From Alphaproteobacteria bacterium UBA828 (lineage in GTDB: Bacteria; Pseudomonadota; Alphaproteobacteria; UBA828): 5,665 bases of DNA. Both the position numbers and the translations under genes were made by a program. Below the pieces are notes generated by a model. The model was not told the origin of the DNA. It made no database searches and was given only the letters and a program-made list of their open reading frames with translations. The stretch lies in the NCBI GenBank assembly GCA_002296185.1, contig DBHM01000014.1, positions 7,528-13,192 on the forward strand, in the 5' to 3' direction. Positions 1 through 5,665 of the stretch are shown one piece after another (positions within the stretch are counted from its first letter, which is position 1; every line of letters begins with the position of its first letter).

Positions 1-485
1 AAGGAGATAATTCTGTTGGTGAGTTTTATTCAATTGCTATAACCAATAATCACCAACAAGCAGACACTGGTACAAAGATGGTTCATATAGGAAAAGACAC
101 CAAAAGCCGTATTATATCTAAAGGTATATCTGCGGGCAAATCTAATAGTACATATAGGGGCCTTGTTCGTGTTCAACCAAAAGCCCAAAATTCACGAAAT
201 TATACTCAATGTGACTCATTGTTAATAGGATCCTATTGCGGTGCTCATACTGTTCCGTATATAGAGTCAGCAAACTCATCAGCAAAAATAGAGCATGAGG
301 CAACAACGTCTAAAATTAGTGAAGACCAATTATTTTATTGTCGCCAACGGGGAATAGGGGAAGAAGAGGCTGTGGCTCTGATAGTAAATGGTTTTTGTCG
401 TGAGGTTCTTCAGGAGTTACCCATGGAGTTTGCGGTTGAAGCTCAAAAGCTCGTAGCAATAAGTTTGGAGGGTAGTGTTGGTTAA
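1..485 (+). CDS. sufB: Fe-S cluster scaffold protein SufB, C-terminal part (5' end outside window)
   Basis: Core scaffold subunit of the cytoplasmic SufBCD complex, on which Fe-S clusters are assembled. The reading frame is open from the left edge (first whole codon at 3), giving 160 residues; SufB is usually about 470-500, so roughly the last third is here. The ATG at 78 is an internal methionine, since the residues before it (GDNSVGEFYSIAI, then the stretch leading to GTKMVHIGK) are already typical SufB. Conserved blocks are SRIISKGISAG, NYTQCDSLLIG, CGAHTVPYIE, EHEATTSKISEDQLFYC and FAVEAQKL near the C terminus. By motif alignment with E. coli SufB, the cluster-assembly residues Cys405 and Glu434 correspond to the Cys codon at 210-212 and the Glu codon at 297-299, both intact. 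Ser replaces the Cys after the YIE/YVE motif, a position not known to be essential. The stop overlaps the start of sufC, which fits translational coupling. Identification is secure; only the 5' part is missing. Confidence 0.97.
   Translation, partial: GDNSVGEFYSIAITNNHQQADTGTKMVHIGKDTKSRIISKGISAGKSNSTYRGLVRVQPKAQNSRNYTQCDSLLIGSYCGAHTVPYIESANSSAKIEHEATTSKISEDQLFYCRQRGIGEEEAVALIVNGFCREVLQELPMEFAVEAQKLVAISLEGSVG
467..472 (+). promoter_or_regulatory. Shine-Dalgarno sequence for sufC inside the end of sufB
   Basis: GGAGGG lies 2 bases before a GTG at 475 and 5 bases before a TTG at 478; both are in the sufC frame. Normal spacing is about 5-9 bases, so the TTG at 478 fits slightly better, while GTG is generally the stronger start codon. 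No in-frame ATG exists before the conserved N-terminal strand of SufC, so a non-ATG start is needed in either case. Confidence 0.6.
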
Positions 486-1269
486 AGATCATAAGGAATC
501 TAGTCTACCTCTACTAAGTATTAATAGTCTTCAGGTCTCAGTTGAATCTAATATTATACTTAAAGATTTTTCCCTTTCAGTCTCTGAAGGTGAGGTGCAC
601 GTTATAATGGGCCCCAACGGGTCTGGAAAAAGTACTCTTTCTCATGTACTGGCAGGTAAGGATGGGTACAATATCATTGACGGAAAAATAGATTTCAATG
701 GTGAGGATCTTCTTTCTTTAACTCCTGAAGAGCGAGCCTGCAAGGGGATGTTTTTGGGTTTTCAGTATCCAGTAGAAATACCAGGCGTGCCAAGTGGAAC
801 CTTTTTGAAAGAAGCAGTTAATTCAGTCCGTAAATATCGTGGTGAGGCGGAATATGATGCTATGCAATTTCTGTCCTTGATAAAAGACGTTTGTAAGACA
901 ATGGATATTTCAGATCAAATGTTAAGACGGCCCTTAAATGTTGGTTTCTCTGGTGGTGAAAAAAAGAGACATGAAATCCTTCAGATGGCTCTTTTAGAGC
1001 CTAGTCTTGCTATTCTCGATGAAACTGACTCAGGTTTAGATATAGATGCATTAAGGACTGTTGCAAATGGTATTAATGGTCTACTTGCGCCAAATCGTTC
1101 AGTGATTCTCATTACTCATTATCAGAGGATGCTTGAATATATAAAACCTGATTTTATTCATATTTTATATGAAGGAAAAATAGTCCTCACTGGTGGTATG
1201 GAGTTAGTGGAAACTCTTGAGAAAGACGGATATGCAGGTTTAGAATTAGATTCTGCTAAGAAGAAATAA
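475..1269 (+). CDS. sufC: Fe-S cluster assembly ATPase SufC
   Basis: Soluble ABC-type ATPase of the SufBCD scaffold complex; ATP-driven SufC dimerisation remodels SufB-SufD during cluster assembly (family knowledge). With the GTG start it has 264 residues, slightly longer than the usual 245-255 because of about 12 extra N-terminal residues. Visible motifs: Walker A GPNGSGKST (46-54), Q-loop Gln97 in LGFQYPVEIPGV, ABC signature FSGGEKKRHEILQ (158-170), Walker B LAILDE (178-183), D-loop SGLD (186-189) and the switch His215 in LITHYQR. All are intact. The FQYPVEIPGV and FSGGEKKR segments separate SufC from transporter ATPases, and there is no membrane partner nearby. Residue 166 is His where Asn or Ala is common in SufC. 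The start is GTG 475 or TTG 478, overlapping the end of sufB by 11 or 8 bases with a strong Shine-Dalgarno sequence just upstream. Confidence 0.97.
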   Translation: MLVKDHKESSLPLLSINSLQVSVESNIILKDFSLSVSEGEVHVIMGPNGSGKSTLSHVLAGKDGYNIIDGKIDFNGEDLLSLTPEERACKGMFLGFQYPVEIPGVPSGTFLKEAVNSVRKYRGEAEYDAMQFLSLIKDVCKTMDISDQMLRRPLNVGFSGGEKKRHEILQMALLEPSLAILDETDSGLDIDALRTVANGINGLLAPNRSVILITHYQRMLEYIKPDFIHILYEGKIVLTGGMELVETLEKDGYAGLELDSAKKK

Positions 1270-1273
1270 TTTT

Positions 1274-2530
1274 ATGGCTACTACCTCCAAAAAAAAGAAG
1301 AAAATTGATTTCCCTTATGCAAAAAAGGCTTTTGCAGACCATGGCCTGAAGGATGAAATATGGTTACCTTCAACACAAAACGAATATTGGAAATATACCA
1401 ATCTTTCCTCACTTTCGCGAATAGACTTTTTCAAGAATCCAAATAATGAGACTAACTTAGAATCTTGTGAATTCTCTATAGATCCTTATGAGGGAGGTTC
1501 ATACGATATTTTTTTCTTTAATGGTCATATTGTTGAAACGTTTCTGGAAAATTTCAGCGATATTGATGGATTGTCTGTTTCATTAAGTGGTAATCAGGGA
1601 AATGTATCAATTGACAGTAACCCTCTAATATTAATGAACCAGAAGCTTAAAGGTGATAGTATAAATATAGAGGTGTCACAAAATACTATTCTTGATAAAC
1701 CTATAAGATTAATTTTCTTTTCATCAAAGCATCGCAATCCAGTTGCTTGGCATCCTGGAGTGAACTTAAAAATAAATAGGGGCTCAAAAGTAGAGGTTTT
1801 TGAGCACTATCTTTCAGAAAGTAATGATGTCTATTGGTGTAATAGTTTATTATCCATAGAATTAGGACAATCTGCTGAACTTGACCATTATAGGTTGCAA
1901 GAGGAAAGCATAAATGCATGGAATACCTCTTATAACCTAGTTTCAATAGGTGAAAATTCACAATATGAAAATTTTTCTTTAGTCACTGGTGCTGAGATGT
2001 CCAGAAATGAAATAAACTTAGAACTAAATGGTCGTGATAGTATTTGTTCTTTAAATGGTTCGCATCTTGTTGACAGTAAAAGGGTGTCTGATACTACAAC
2101 TCAAATTATCCATAATGCTCCCTATTCAAAAAGCCAGGAAAAGTATTTAAGCATTCTTGGGGGCAACTCACGGAGTGTTTTGCAAGGTAAGATTATTGTA
2201 GCAAGAGAAGCCCAGAATATTGAAGGTGAACAACTTCTCCGTTCTATCCTCCTTTCAGAAAATGCTGAAGCATGTACTAAACCAGAATTAGAGATATATG
2301 CAGATCAGGTTAAGTGTACTCACGGGGCAACTATCGGACAGTTGGATGATTCTCAACTATTTTACTTGCAAAGTAGGGGTTTGAACCTAAATGATGCTAA
2401 AGCCTTAATCATTAATGGGTTAATGAATGATCATTTTAATTTAATTCGAAGCAAAGAAGCACGGGATTTAATGCGTGGGGCATTTGAATCCTCTCTCAGA
2501 GGAAATCTAGAAATATTAGGAACAATATAG
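1274..2530 (+). CDS. sufD: Fe-S cluster assembly protein SufD
   Basis: SufB paralogue and third member of the SufBCD scaffold, needed for iron acquisition and cluster formation at the SufB-SufD interface (family knowledge). It has 418 residues, close to E. coli SufD (423). The N-terminal helical part holds QNEYWKYTNL (35-44), the family's (K/N)E-WKYT motif. The centre is the low-identity beta-helix region. The C-terminal part is strongly conserved: QGKIIVAREAQ (304-314), TKPELEIYADQVKCTHGATIG (starting at 335), then QLFYLQSRGL and ALIINGL. His350 in KCTHGAT matches E. coli SufD His360, the residue implicated with SufB Cys405 in cluster assembly. The ATG follows the sufC stop by 4 bases. The upstream purine stretch (AAGAAGAAA) is only a weak ribosome site, so translation probably depends on ribosomes arriving from sufC. 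Residues 6-10 are five lysines encoded by an A8-G run. Confidence 0.96.
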   Translation: MATTSKKKKKIDFPYAKKAFADHGLKDEIWLPSTQNEYWKYTNLSSLSRIDFFKNPNNETNLESCEFSIDPYEGGSYDIFFFNGHIVETFLENFSDIDGLSVSLSGNQGNVSIDSNPLILMNQKLKGDSINIEVSQNTILDKPIRLIFFSSKHRNPVAWHPGVNLKINRGSKVEVFEHYLSESNDVYWCNSLLSIELGQSAELDHYRLQEESINAWNTSYNLVSIGENSQYENFSLVTGAEMSRNEINLELNGRDSICSLNGSHLVDSKRVSDTTTQIIHNAPYSKSQEKYLSILGGNSRSVLQGKIIVAREAQNIEGEQLLRSILLSENAEACTKPELEIYADQVKCTHGATIGQLDDSQLFYLQSRGLNLNDAKALIINGLMNDHFNLIRSKEARDLMRGAFESSLRGNLEILGTI

Positions 2531-2532
2531 AA

Positions 2533-3786
2533 ATGAATACTGTAGGTTCATTGAATGAGGAAAATCATGAAATTAATCTAAGCTGTTATATTGATAGCTT
2601 TCCTATACTAAAAAATCCAGTTCGCGATAAAAGGCTTGTTTACTTAGATACTGCTGCTAGTGCCCAGAAACCAGATATTGTCATAAATACAATTAATGAC
2701 TTTTACAAAACTGAATATGCTAATATTCACAGAGGAGTTTATTGGTTAAGCGAAAGAGCAACAGTTAAATATGAAATGGCTAGAAAAAAAGTTGCTGAAT
2801 TTTTAGATGCTGCAAGTGAAACAGAAATTGTTTTTACAAAAAGTGCTACTGAATCAATTAATCTGGTTGCCTCAAGCTGGGGTGGCAAAAACTTATCCAC
2901 TAATGATGAGGTTATAATTACTGAGCTTGAACATCATGCAAACATTGTGCCGTGGCATATACTCAGGGAAAGTACGGGTATAGTAATTAAATCAGTACGA
3001 TTAGATGATAATGGATGTATAGATTTAAATCATTTTTACGAACTGCTATCAGAAAAAACAAAATTACTCTCACTAACTCATGCTTCTAATGCTCTCGGTA
3101 TCATCCCTCCTATAAAAGAAATGATATCTGCTGCTCATTCTTTAGGTGCACTTGTTCTTATTGACGGATGTCAGGGAGCTGTCCACCAGCCTGTAAGTGT
3201 GCAGGATATGGATGCTGATTTTTATGTATTTTCTGGTCATAAATTATATGGACCTACAGGCATAGGTGTTTTGTATGCGAAGTCCAATATTTTACAAGAT
3301 ATGCCACCTTATCAGGGAGGTGGAGATATGATTGTTACAGTTAGCACTCAAGAAAGTACCTATGCAGATCCTCCATTAAGATTTGAGGCTGGAACCCCAA
3401 ATATTGTGGGGGCTATTGGACTTTCTGCCGCAATAGATTTTGTCACTAATATAGGCATGCATAATATATCAAATTATGAAGATACTTTATTAAAATACGG
3501 AAGAGAAAAATTAGGTGAGCTTAATTATATCAAGTTTTATGGTGATGCTTCTAATAAAGCTAGCATAATTTCTTTTGATATAGATGGTGTGCACCCTCAC
3601 GATGTTGGTACAATACTTGATCAGGATGGTATTTCAGTTCGTGTTGGCCATCATTGTGCTCAGCCAGTGATGCAGCACTTTGGGATAGCAGGAACAGTTC
3701 GTGCATCTTTCGCTTTATATAATACTAAAGAAGATATTGATTTATTAATTAATGGTGTTGAAAAAGTTCGGAGTATATTTACTTAA
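2533..3786 (+). CDS. sufS: Cysteine desulfurase SufS (group II, PLP-dependent)
   Basis: Converts L-cysteine to L-alanine and leaves a persulfide on its active-site cysteine, the sulfur source for the SUF scaffold. It has 417 residues, the normal length, with about 34 residues before the first conserved strand (LVYLDTAASAQKP, 35-47). PLP site residues fall at the E. coli SufS spacing: His134 in ELEHHANIVPW (PLP stacking), Asp211 and Gln214 in LIDGCQG, and Lys237 in VFSGHKLYGPTG (Schiff base). The catalytic Cys375 lies in RVGHHCAQP, and Arg390 in GTVRAS is the substrate-carboxylate arginine. RVGHHCAQP and the short active-site loop are typical of group II SufS/CsdA, not IscS/NifS. Cys213 beside the PLP-binding Asp stands where Ala is common. 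The ATG is 2 bases after the sufD stop, with AGGAA (2518-2522) about 10 bases upstream. The stop overlaps the next gene in a TAATG, consistent with SufS and its sulfur acceptor being made together. Confidence 0.97.
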   Translation: MNTVGSLNEENHEINLSCYIDSFPILKNPVRDKRLVYLDTAASAQKPDIVINTINDFYKTEYANIHRGVYWLSERATVKYEMARKKVAEFLDAASETEIVFTKSATESINLVASSWGGKNLSTNDEVIITELEHHANIVPWHILRESTGIVIKSVRLDDNGCIDLNHFYELLSEKTKLLSLTHASNALGIIPPIKEMISAAHSLGALVLIDGCQGAVHQPVSVQDMDADFYVFSGHKLYGPTGIGVLYAKSNILQDMPPYQGGGDMIVTVSTQESTYADPPLRFEAGTPNIVGAIGLSAAIDFVTNIGMHNISNYEDTLLKYGREKLGELNYIKFYGDASNKASIISFDIDGVHPHDVGTILDQDGISVRVGHHCAQPVMQHFGIAGTVRASFALYNTKEDIDLLINGVEKVRSIFT

Positions 3787-4247
3787 TGTTAGATTTAAGA
3801 GAATTATATCAAGAGGTTATTTTAGATCATGGAAAATCTCCCCGTAATTTTGGTCAATTGGAAGACAAAAATACAGAGGCTCATGGGCATAACCCCTTAT
3901 GCGGGGATACTATCACTATTTATTTACATATAACTGATGAAATAATAAAAGACATCAGATTCGAAGGTAAGGGATGCGCGATTTCGCTAGCATCGGCTTC
4001 TATGATGACTGAATTGTTAAAAGGTAAAACTACAAAAGAGGCTAGCAAGTTATTTGGTAAATTCCATGCACTAGTTGCCGAAGATAAAGAAGTTAATAAT
4101 TTTGAGACTGATAATGAGGAATTTGAAAAATTACATGTTTTGGCTGGTGTTAAAGAATACCCAATGAGGGTTAAATGTGCTACCTTACCTTGGCATACTT
4201 TTAAAGCTGCAGTAGAAAATAATAATGGTAAGGTTAGTACGGAATGA
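3786..4247 (+). CDS. sufU: SufU-type zinc sulfurtransferase (SUF-system NifU family protein)
   Basis: Probable sulfur acceptor for SufS, doing the job SufE does in E. coli. It has 153 residues with an IscU-like fold: NPLCGDTI (36-43), FEGKGCAISLASASMM (59-74) and MRVKCATLPWHTF (127-139). Cys39, Asp41, Cys64 and Cys131 match the zinc ligands Cys41, Asp43, Cys66 and Cys128 of B. subtilis SufU. Three features separate it from the IscU scaffold: a longer segment between the second and third Cys (66 residues lie between them here), Lys130 before the last Cys where IscU has His, and no visible HscA-binding LPPVK motif. The YPMRVKCATLPW ending resembles FPARIKCATLSW of Firmicute SufU. It starts in the TAATG junction with sufS; GGAG at 3770-3773 is 12 bases upstream, rather far, so coupling to sufS translation is likely. 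Zinc binding and sulfur transfer are inferred from conserved residues. An alternative is a cluster scaffold of the NifU N-terminal type, which I consider less likely. Confidence 0.92.
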   Translation: MLDLRELYQEVILDHGKSPRNFGQLEDKNTEAHGHNPLCGDTITIYLHITDEIIKDIRFEGKGCAISLASASMMTELLKGKTTKEASKLFGKFHALVAEDKEVNNFETDNEEFEKLHVLAGVKEYPMRVKCATLPWHTFKAAVENNNGKVSTE

Positions 4248-4798
4248 TCAAGATCGTGCAAAAAATATTTAAGAGTAAACAAGAGTCCGCAGATCACAAG
4301 GAAATATTGCGGGAAGATAATGATTATTCCGCTTGGGTGCCTAATCAGGGATCTACCAGTGGTAGTTATGAATCTCCAGATTTAAATCATTTTGATACAA
4401 ATAATGCAAATACTGAGTCAATTGTTGACGATAAAATTAGTTTTAAAGAAGAGGATAATTTAGTTAAGGGCGATGAGGATATATCAGATAAATCAGATCT
4501 TGAGTCTGAAATAGTAAGGGCTGTAAGCTTAGTTTATGATCCTGAAATACCGGTGAATATCTATGAATTAGGTCTAATCTATAGTATTAATATAACCTCT
4601 AAAAAAGATATTCATGTACTTATGACTTTAACTGCTCCTGGGTGCCCAGTTGCAGGAGAGATGCCTAGCTGGGTATCTGCGGCGATAGAAAGTAATGTCA
4701 AAAATATTGGAGCAGTAACTGTCGAAGTTGTTTGGGATCCACCTTGGTCACCTGATATGATGTCAGAAGCTGCGCAATTAGAGTTGGGTTATCTATAA
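4244..4798 (+). CDS. sufT: SufT, DUF59/MIP18-family Fe-S maturation protein with acidic N-terminal extension
   Basis: Auxiliary Fe-S cluster maturation factor, related to eukaryotic MIP18/CIAO2; known SufT proteins help deliver clusters to client enzymes rather than build them. It has 184 residues in two parts. Residues 1 to about 85 are low in hydrophobics and rich in Asp, Glu, Asn and Ser, so probably disordered, except for the first dozen residues (MIKIVQKIFKSK), which could form a short basic amphipathic helix. Residues 86-184 are the DUF59 domain: VYDPEIPVNIYELGLIYS (98-115), MTLTAPGCPVAGEMPSWV (127-144) with the conserved Cys134, and VVWDPPWSPDMMSEAA (162-177), the usual bacterial SufT ending. 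Many bacterial SufT proteins have a much shorter N-terminal part. The ATG overlaps the sufU stop as ATGA, with TAAGG about 10 bases upstream, and no other in-frame ATG precedes the domain. The assignment rests on the domain and operon position; the extension's role is unknown. Confidence 0.93.
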   Translation: MIKIVQKIFKSKQESADHKEILREDNDYSAWVPNQGSTSGSYESPDLNHFDTNNANTESIVDDKISFKEEDNLVKGDEDISDKSDLESEIVRAVSLVYDPEIPVNIYELGLIYSINITSKKDIHVLMTLTAPGCPVAGEMPSWVSAAIESNVKNIGAVTVEVVWDPPWSPDMMSEAAQLELGYL

Positions 4799-4800
4799 TT

Positions 4801-4806
4801 GGAGGA
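4801..4806 (+). promoter_or_regulatory. Strong Shine-Dalgarno sequence for sufA
   Basis: GGAGGA sits 6 bases before the ATG of sufA at 4813, in the 14-bp gap after the sufT stop. It is among the clearest ribosome sites in the window and the only one outside coding sequence with near-ideal spacing. It suggests that sufA, unlike the overlapping genes before it, is initiated independently and perhaps at a higher rate. Confidence 0.75.
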
Positions 4807-4812
4807 TAGATC

Positions 4813-5154
4813 ATGTCAGAGCTTATAACTATTACTGATTCCGCGCGTCGAAGGATTGCAAGCATCATAGAACTAGCTCCAGACCAAAAAAATATTTTAG
4901 GTATTAAAATTGGTGTCAAGAATGCCGGATGCTCTGGTATGACCTATACTATGGACTATGCATACGATCTAGAAATACATGATGAAAAAATGGATTTAGA
5001 TGGATTAACTGTAGTTATTGAAGCAGCTGCAGTTATGTTCCTTCTAGGCACTGAGCTTGATTTTAAAGAAGAAAAATTATCTAGTACATTTGTTTTTAAT
5101 AATCCAAATGCAACAAGCACTTGTGGATGTGGAGAAAGTTTTTCAGTAGGTTAA
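4813..5154 (+). CDS. sufA: A-type Fe-S cluster carrier SufA
   Basis: Small cytoplasmic A-type carrier (SufA/IscA/ErpA family, HesB fold) that receives a cluster from SufBCD and passes it to apo-proteins. It has 113 residues, the usual size. The three cluster-binding cysteines are present in their normal settings: Cys40 in VKNAGCSGMTY, and Cys104 and Cys106 in TSTCGCGESF, followed by the conserved Glu108. GTELDF (79-84) and FVFNNPNA (93-100) are also typical of the family. On sequence alone SufA, IscA and ErpA are hard to separate; the name rests on its place as the last gene of a suf operon. The ATG has GGAGGA 6 bases upstream. Its stop is followed by an AT-rich spacer with a possible weak terminator, so it is probably the last gene of the transcript. 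Confidence 0.95.
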   Translation: MSELITITDSARRRIASIIELAPDQKNILGIKIGVKNAGCSGMTYTMDYAYDLEIHDEKMDLDGLTVVIEAAAVMFLLGTELDFKEEKLSSTFVFNNPNATSTCGCGESFSVG

Positions 5155-5171
5155 TTTTTATCCAGTTATAA

Positions 5172-5193
5172 GTTATTTCGATAATATTTTTTT
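5172..5193 (+). terminator. Possible weak intrinsic terminator after sufA
   Basis: GTTAT (5172-5176), a TTCG loop (5177-5180) and ATAAT (5181-5185) form a 5-bp stem including one G-U pair, followed by A and then seven T (5187-5193). Position and T-tract fit termination of the suf transcript, but the stem is short and has almost no G+C, so it would be unstable. I see no better hairpin in the 63-bp spacer between sufA and glnA, and none clearly serving glnA on the other strand. Confidence 0.3.
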
Positions 5194-5217
5194 AATTAAC
5201 CATATATATCGATTTAT

Positions 5218-5665
5218 TTATGAACTGTAATACATATCAAATTCCACAGGATGTGGGGAAAGTGACAAACGTTCTACATCTTCATATTTAAGTTCTAGAT
5301 ATCCATCTATCAGATCATCAGAAAAAACTTCGCCTTTCTTTAAGAACTCCCTGTCTTCGTCCAGCGAAGCTAAAGCTTCATCTAAACTGGCAGATACCGT
5401 TTCGATATCTGTCAGTTCTTCTGGCGGTAGGTCGTATAGGTTCTTATCCATTGCATCGCCAGGGTGAATTTTATTTTCAATCCCATCGAGCCCAGCCATT
5501 AGCATGGCAGAGTAAGCGAGGTAAGGATTTGCAGTAGCGTCTGGAAATCTTACTTCTACTCTTTTTCCATTTGGACTCGCCGCATGTGGGATGCGGCAGG
5601 AGGCAGACCTGTTTTTAGCTGAATAAGCAAGTAGCACGGGGGCTTCAAAACCAGGAACTAATCTT
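5218..5665 (-). CDS. glnA: Type I glutamine synthetase GlnA, C-terminal part (5' end outside window)
   Basis: Makes glutamine from glutamate, ammonia and ATP; the main ammonia-assimilating enzyme, acting as a cytoplasmic dodecamer. About 149 of the usual ~470 residues are present, and the frame stays open to the right edge; the GTG at 5635-5637 is internal. Visible blocks: RLVPGFEAP at the edge, NRSASCRIPH, KRVEVRFPDATANPYLAY (active-site Glu and Arg of VEVRFPD), DKNLYDLPPEE and the C-terminal HPVEFDMYYSS. The Tyr in NLYDLPPEE (codon 5434-5436) matches Tyr397 of E. coli GlnA, the adenylylation site, so this is a GSI-beta enzyme that could be controlled by GlnE; whether glnE exists cannot be seen here. 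It converges with the suf operon and shares no evident function with it. Its G+C (mostly 42-55% per 60-base line) is higher than most of suf, which may only reflect conservation and high expression. Confidence 0.96.
   Translation of the reverse strand, partial: RLVPGFEAPVLLAYSAKNRSASCRIPHAASPNGKRVEVRFPDATANPYLAYSAMLMAGLDGIENKIHPGDAMDKNLYDLPPEELTDIETVSASLDEALASLDEDREFLKKGEVFSDDLIDGYLELKYEDVERLSLSPHPVEFDMYYSS

Noticed and set aside
78..485. A complete short gene starting at ATG 78
   Set aside because: The frame stays open to the left edge and the residues before the ATG already match SufB, so this is an internal methionine of a cut gene.
1701..1961. Open frame of 86 codons on the - strand inside sufD
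   Set aside because: It lies wholly within a well-supported SufD, has no recognisable domain and reads as an antisense shadow.
3786..4247. Reading this gene as an IscU or NifU cluster scaffold
   Set aside because: It has Lys before the last Cys where IscU has His, a longer segment before that Cys, no visible LPPVK motif, and sits directly after sufS; all point to SufU.
3920..4297. Open frame of 125 codons on the - strand across sufU and the start of sufT
   Set aside because: It is antisense to two genes with clear family motifs, and its translation shows no recognisable family.
4698..4919. Open frame of 73 codons on the - strand across the sufT-sufA junction
   Set aside because: It is antisense to the conserved end of SufT and start of SufA, with no domain.
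5155..5217. Promoter, small RNA or extra small gene in the sufA-glnA spacer
   Set aside because: It lies between two converging gene ends, is only 63 bp and very AT-rich, and any TATAAT-like match there is expected by chance.
1..5665. A previously undescribed system, mobile element or defence locus
   Set aside because: Every open stretch is accounted for by a known suf gene or glnA; no repeats, transposase, integrase or unknown gene is present.

Overview
The window holds most of a SUF iron-sulfur cluster assembly operon on the + strand, followed by the 3' end of a convergent glutamine synthetase gene on the - strand. In order: the C-terminal third of sufB (cut by the left edge), sufC, sufD, sufS, a sufU-type gene, sufT (DUF59/MIP18 family) and sufA, then a 63-bp AT-rich spacer, then glnA (5' end cut by the right edge). 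Apart from the spacer the DNA is almost entirely coding. No RNA gene, mobile element, repeat array or CRISPR was seen.

The gene order sufB-C-D-S-(U)-T-A, the DUF59 protein lying between the desulfurase and an A-type carrier, and the form of GlnA (type I beta, ending HPVEFDMYYSS) suggest an AT-rich, compact alphaproteobacterium, perhaps a marine lineage. This is inferred from protein style only. Spot counts of individual lines give roughly 25-47% G+C in suf (around the mid-30s for most) and about 45% in most of glnA.

The seven suf genes are packed as one transcription unit: sufB/sufC overlap by 11 bp, sufC-sufD gap 4 bp, sufD-sufS gap 2 bp, sufS/sufU overlap 1 bp, sufU/sufT overlap 4 bp, sufT-sufA gap 14 bp. 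The promoter and any regulator such as IscR or SufR would lie left of the window. As inferred from the families, SufS takes sulfur from cysteine, the SufU-type protein accepts it, SufB-SufC-SufD form the ATP-driven scaffold on which the cluster is built, SufA carries clusters to client proteins, and SufT helps in cluster maturation or delivery. All the catalytic residues I looked for in SufB, C, D, S, U and A are present, so the pathway looks functional.

I do not see a previously undescribed system. The points most worth a second look are the zinc-type SufU used here rather than SufE, a long acidic low-complexity N-terminal extension on SufT, a non-ATG start of sufC inside sufB, and an in-frame A8-G slippery-like run at the start of sufD.
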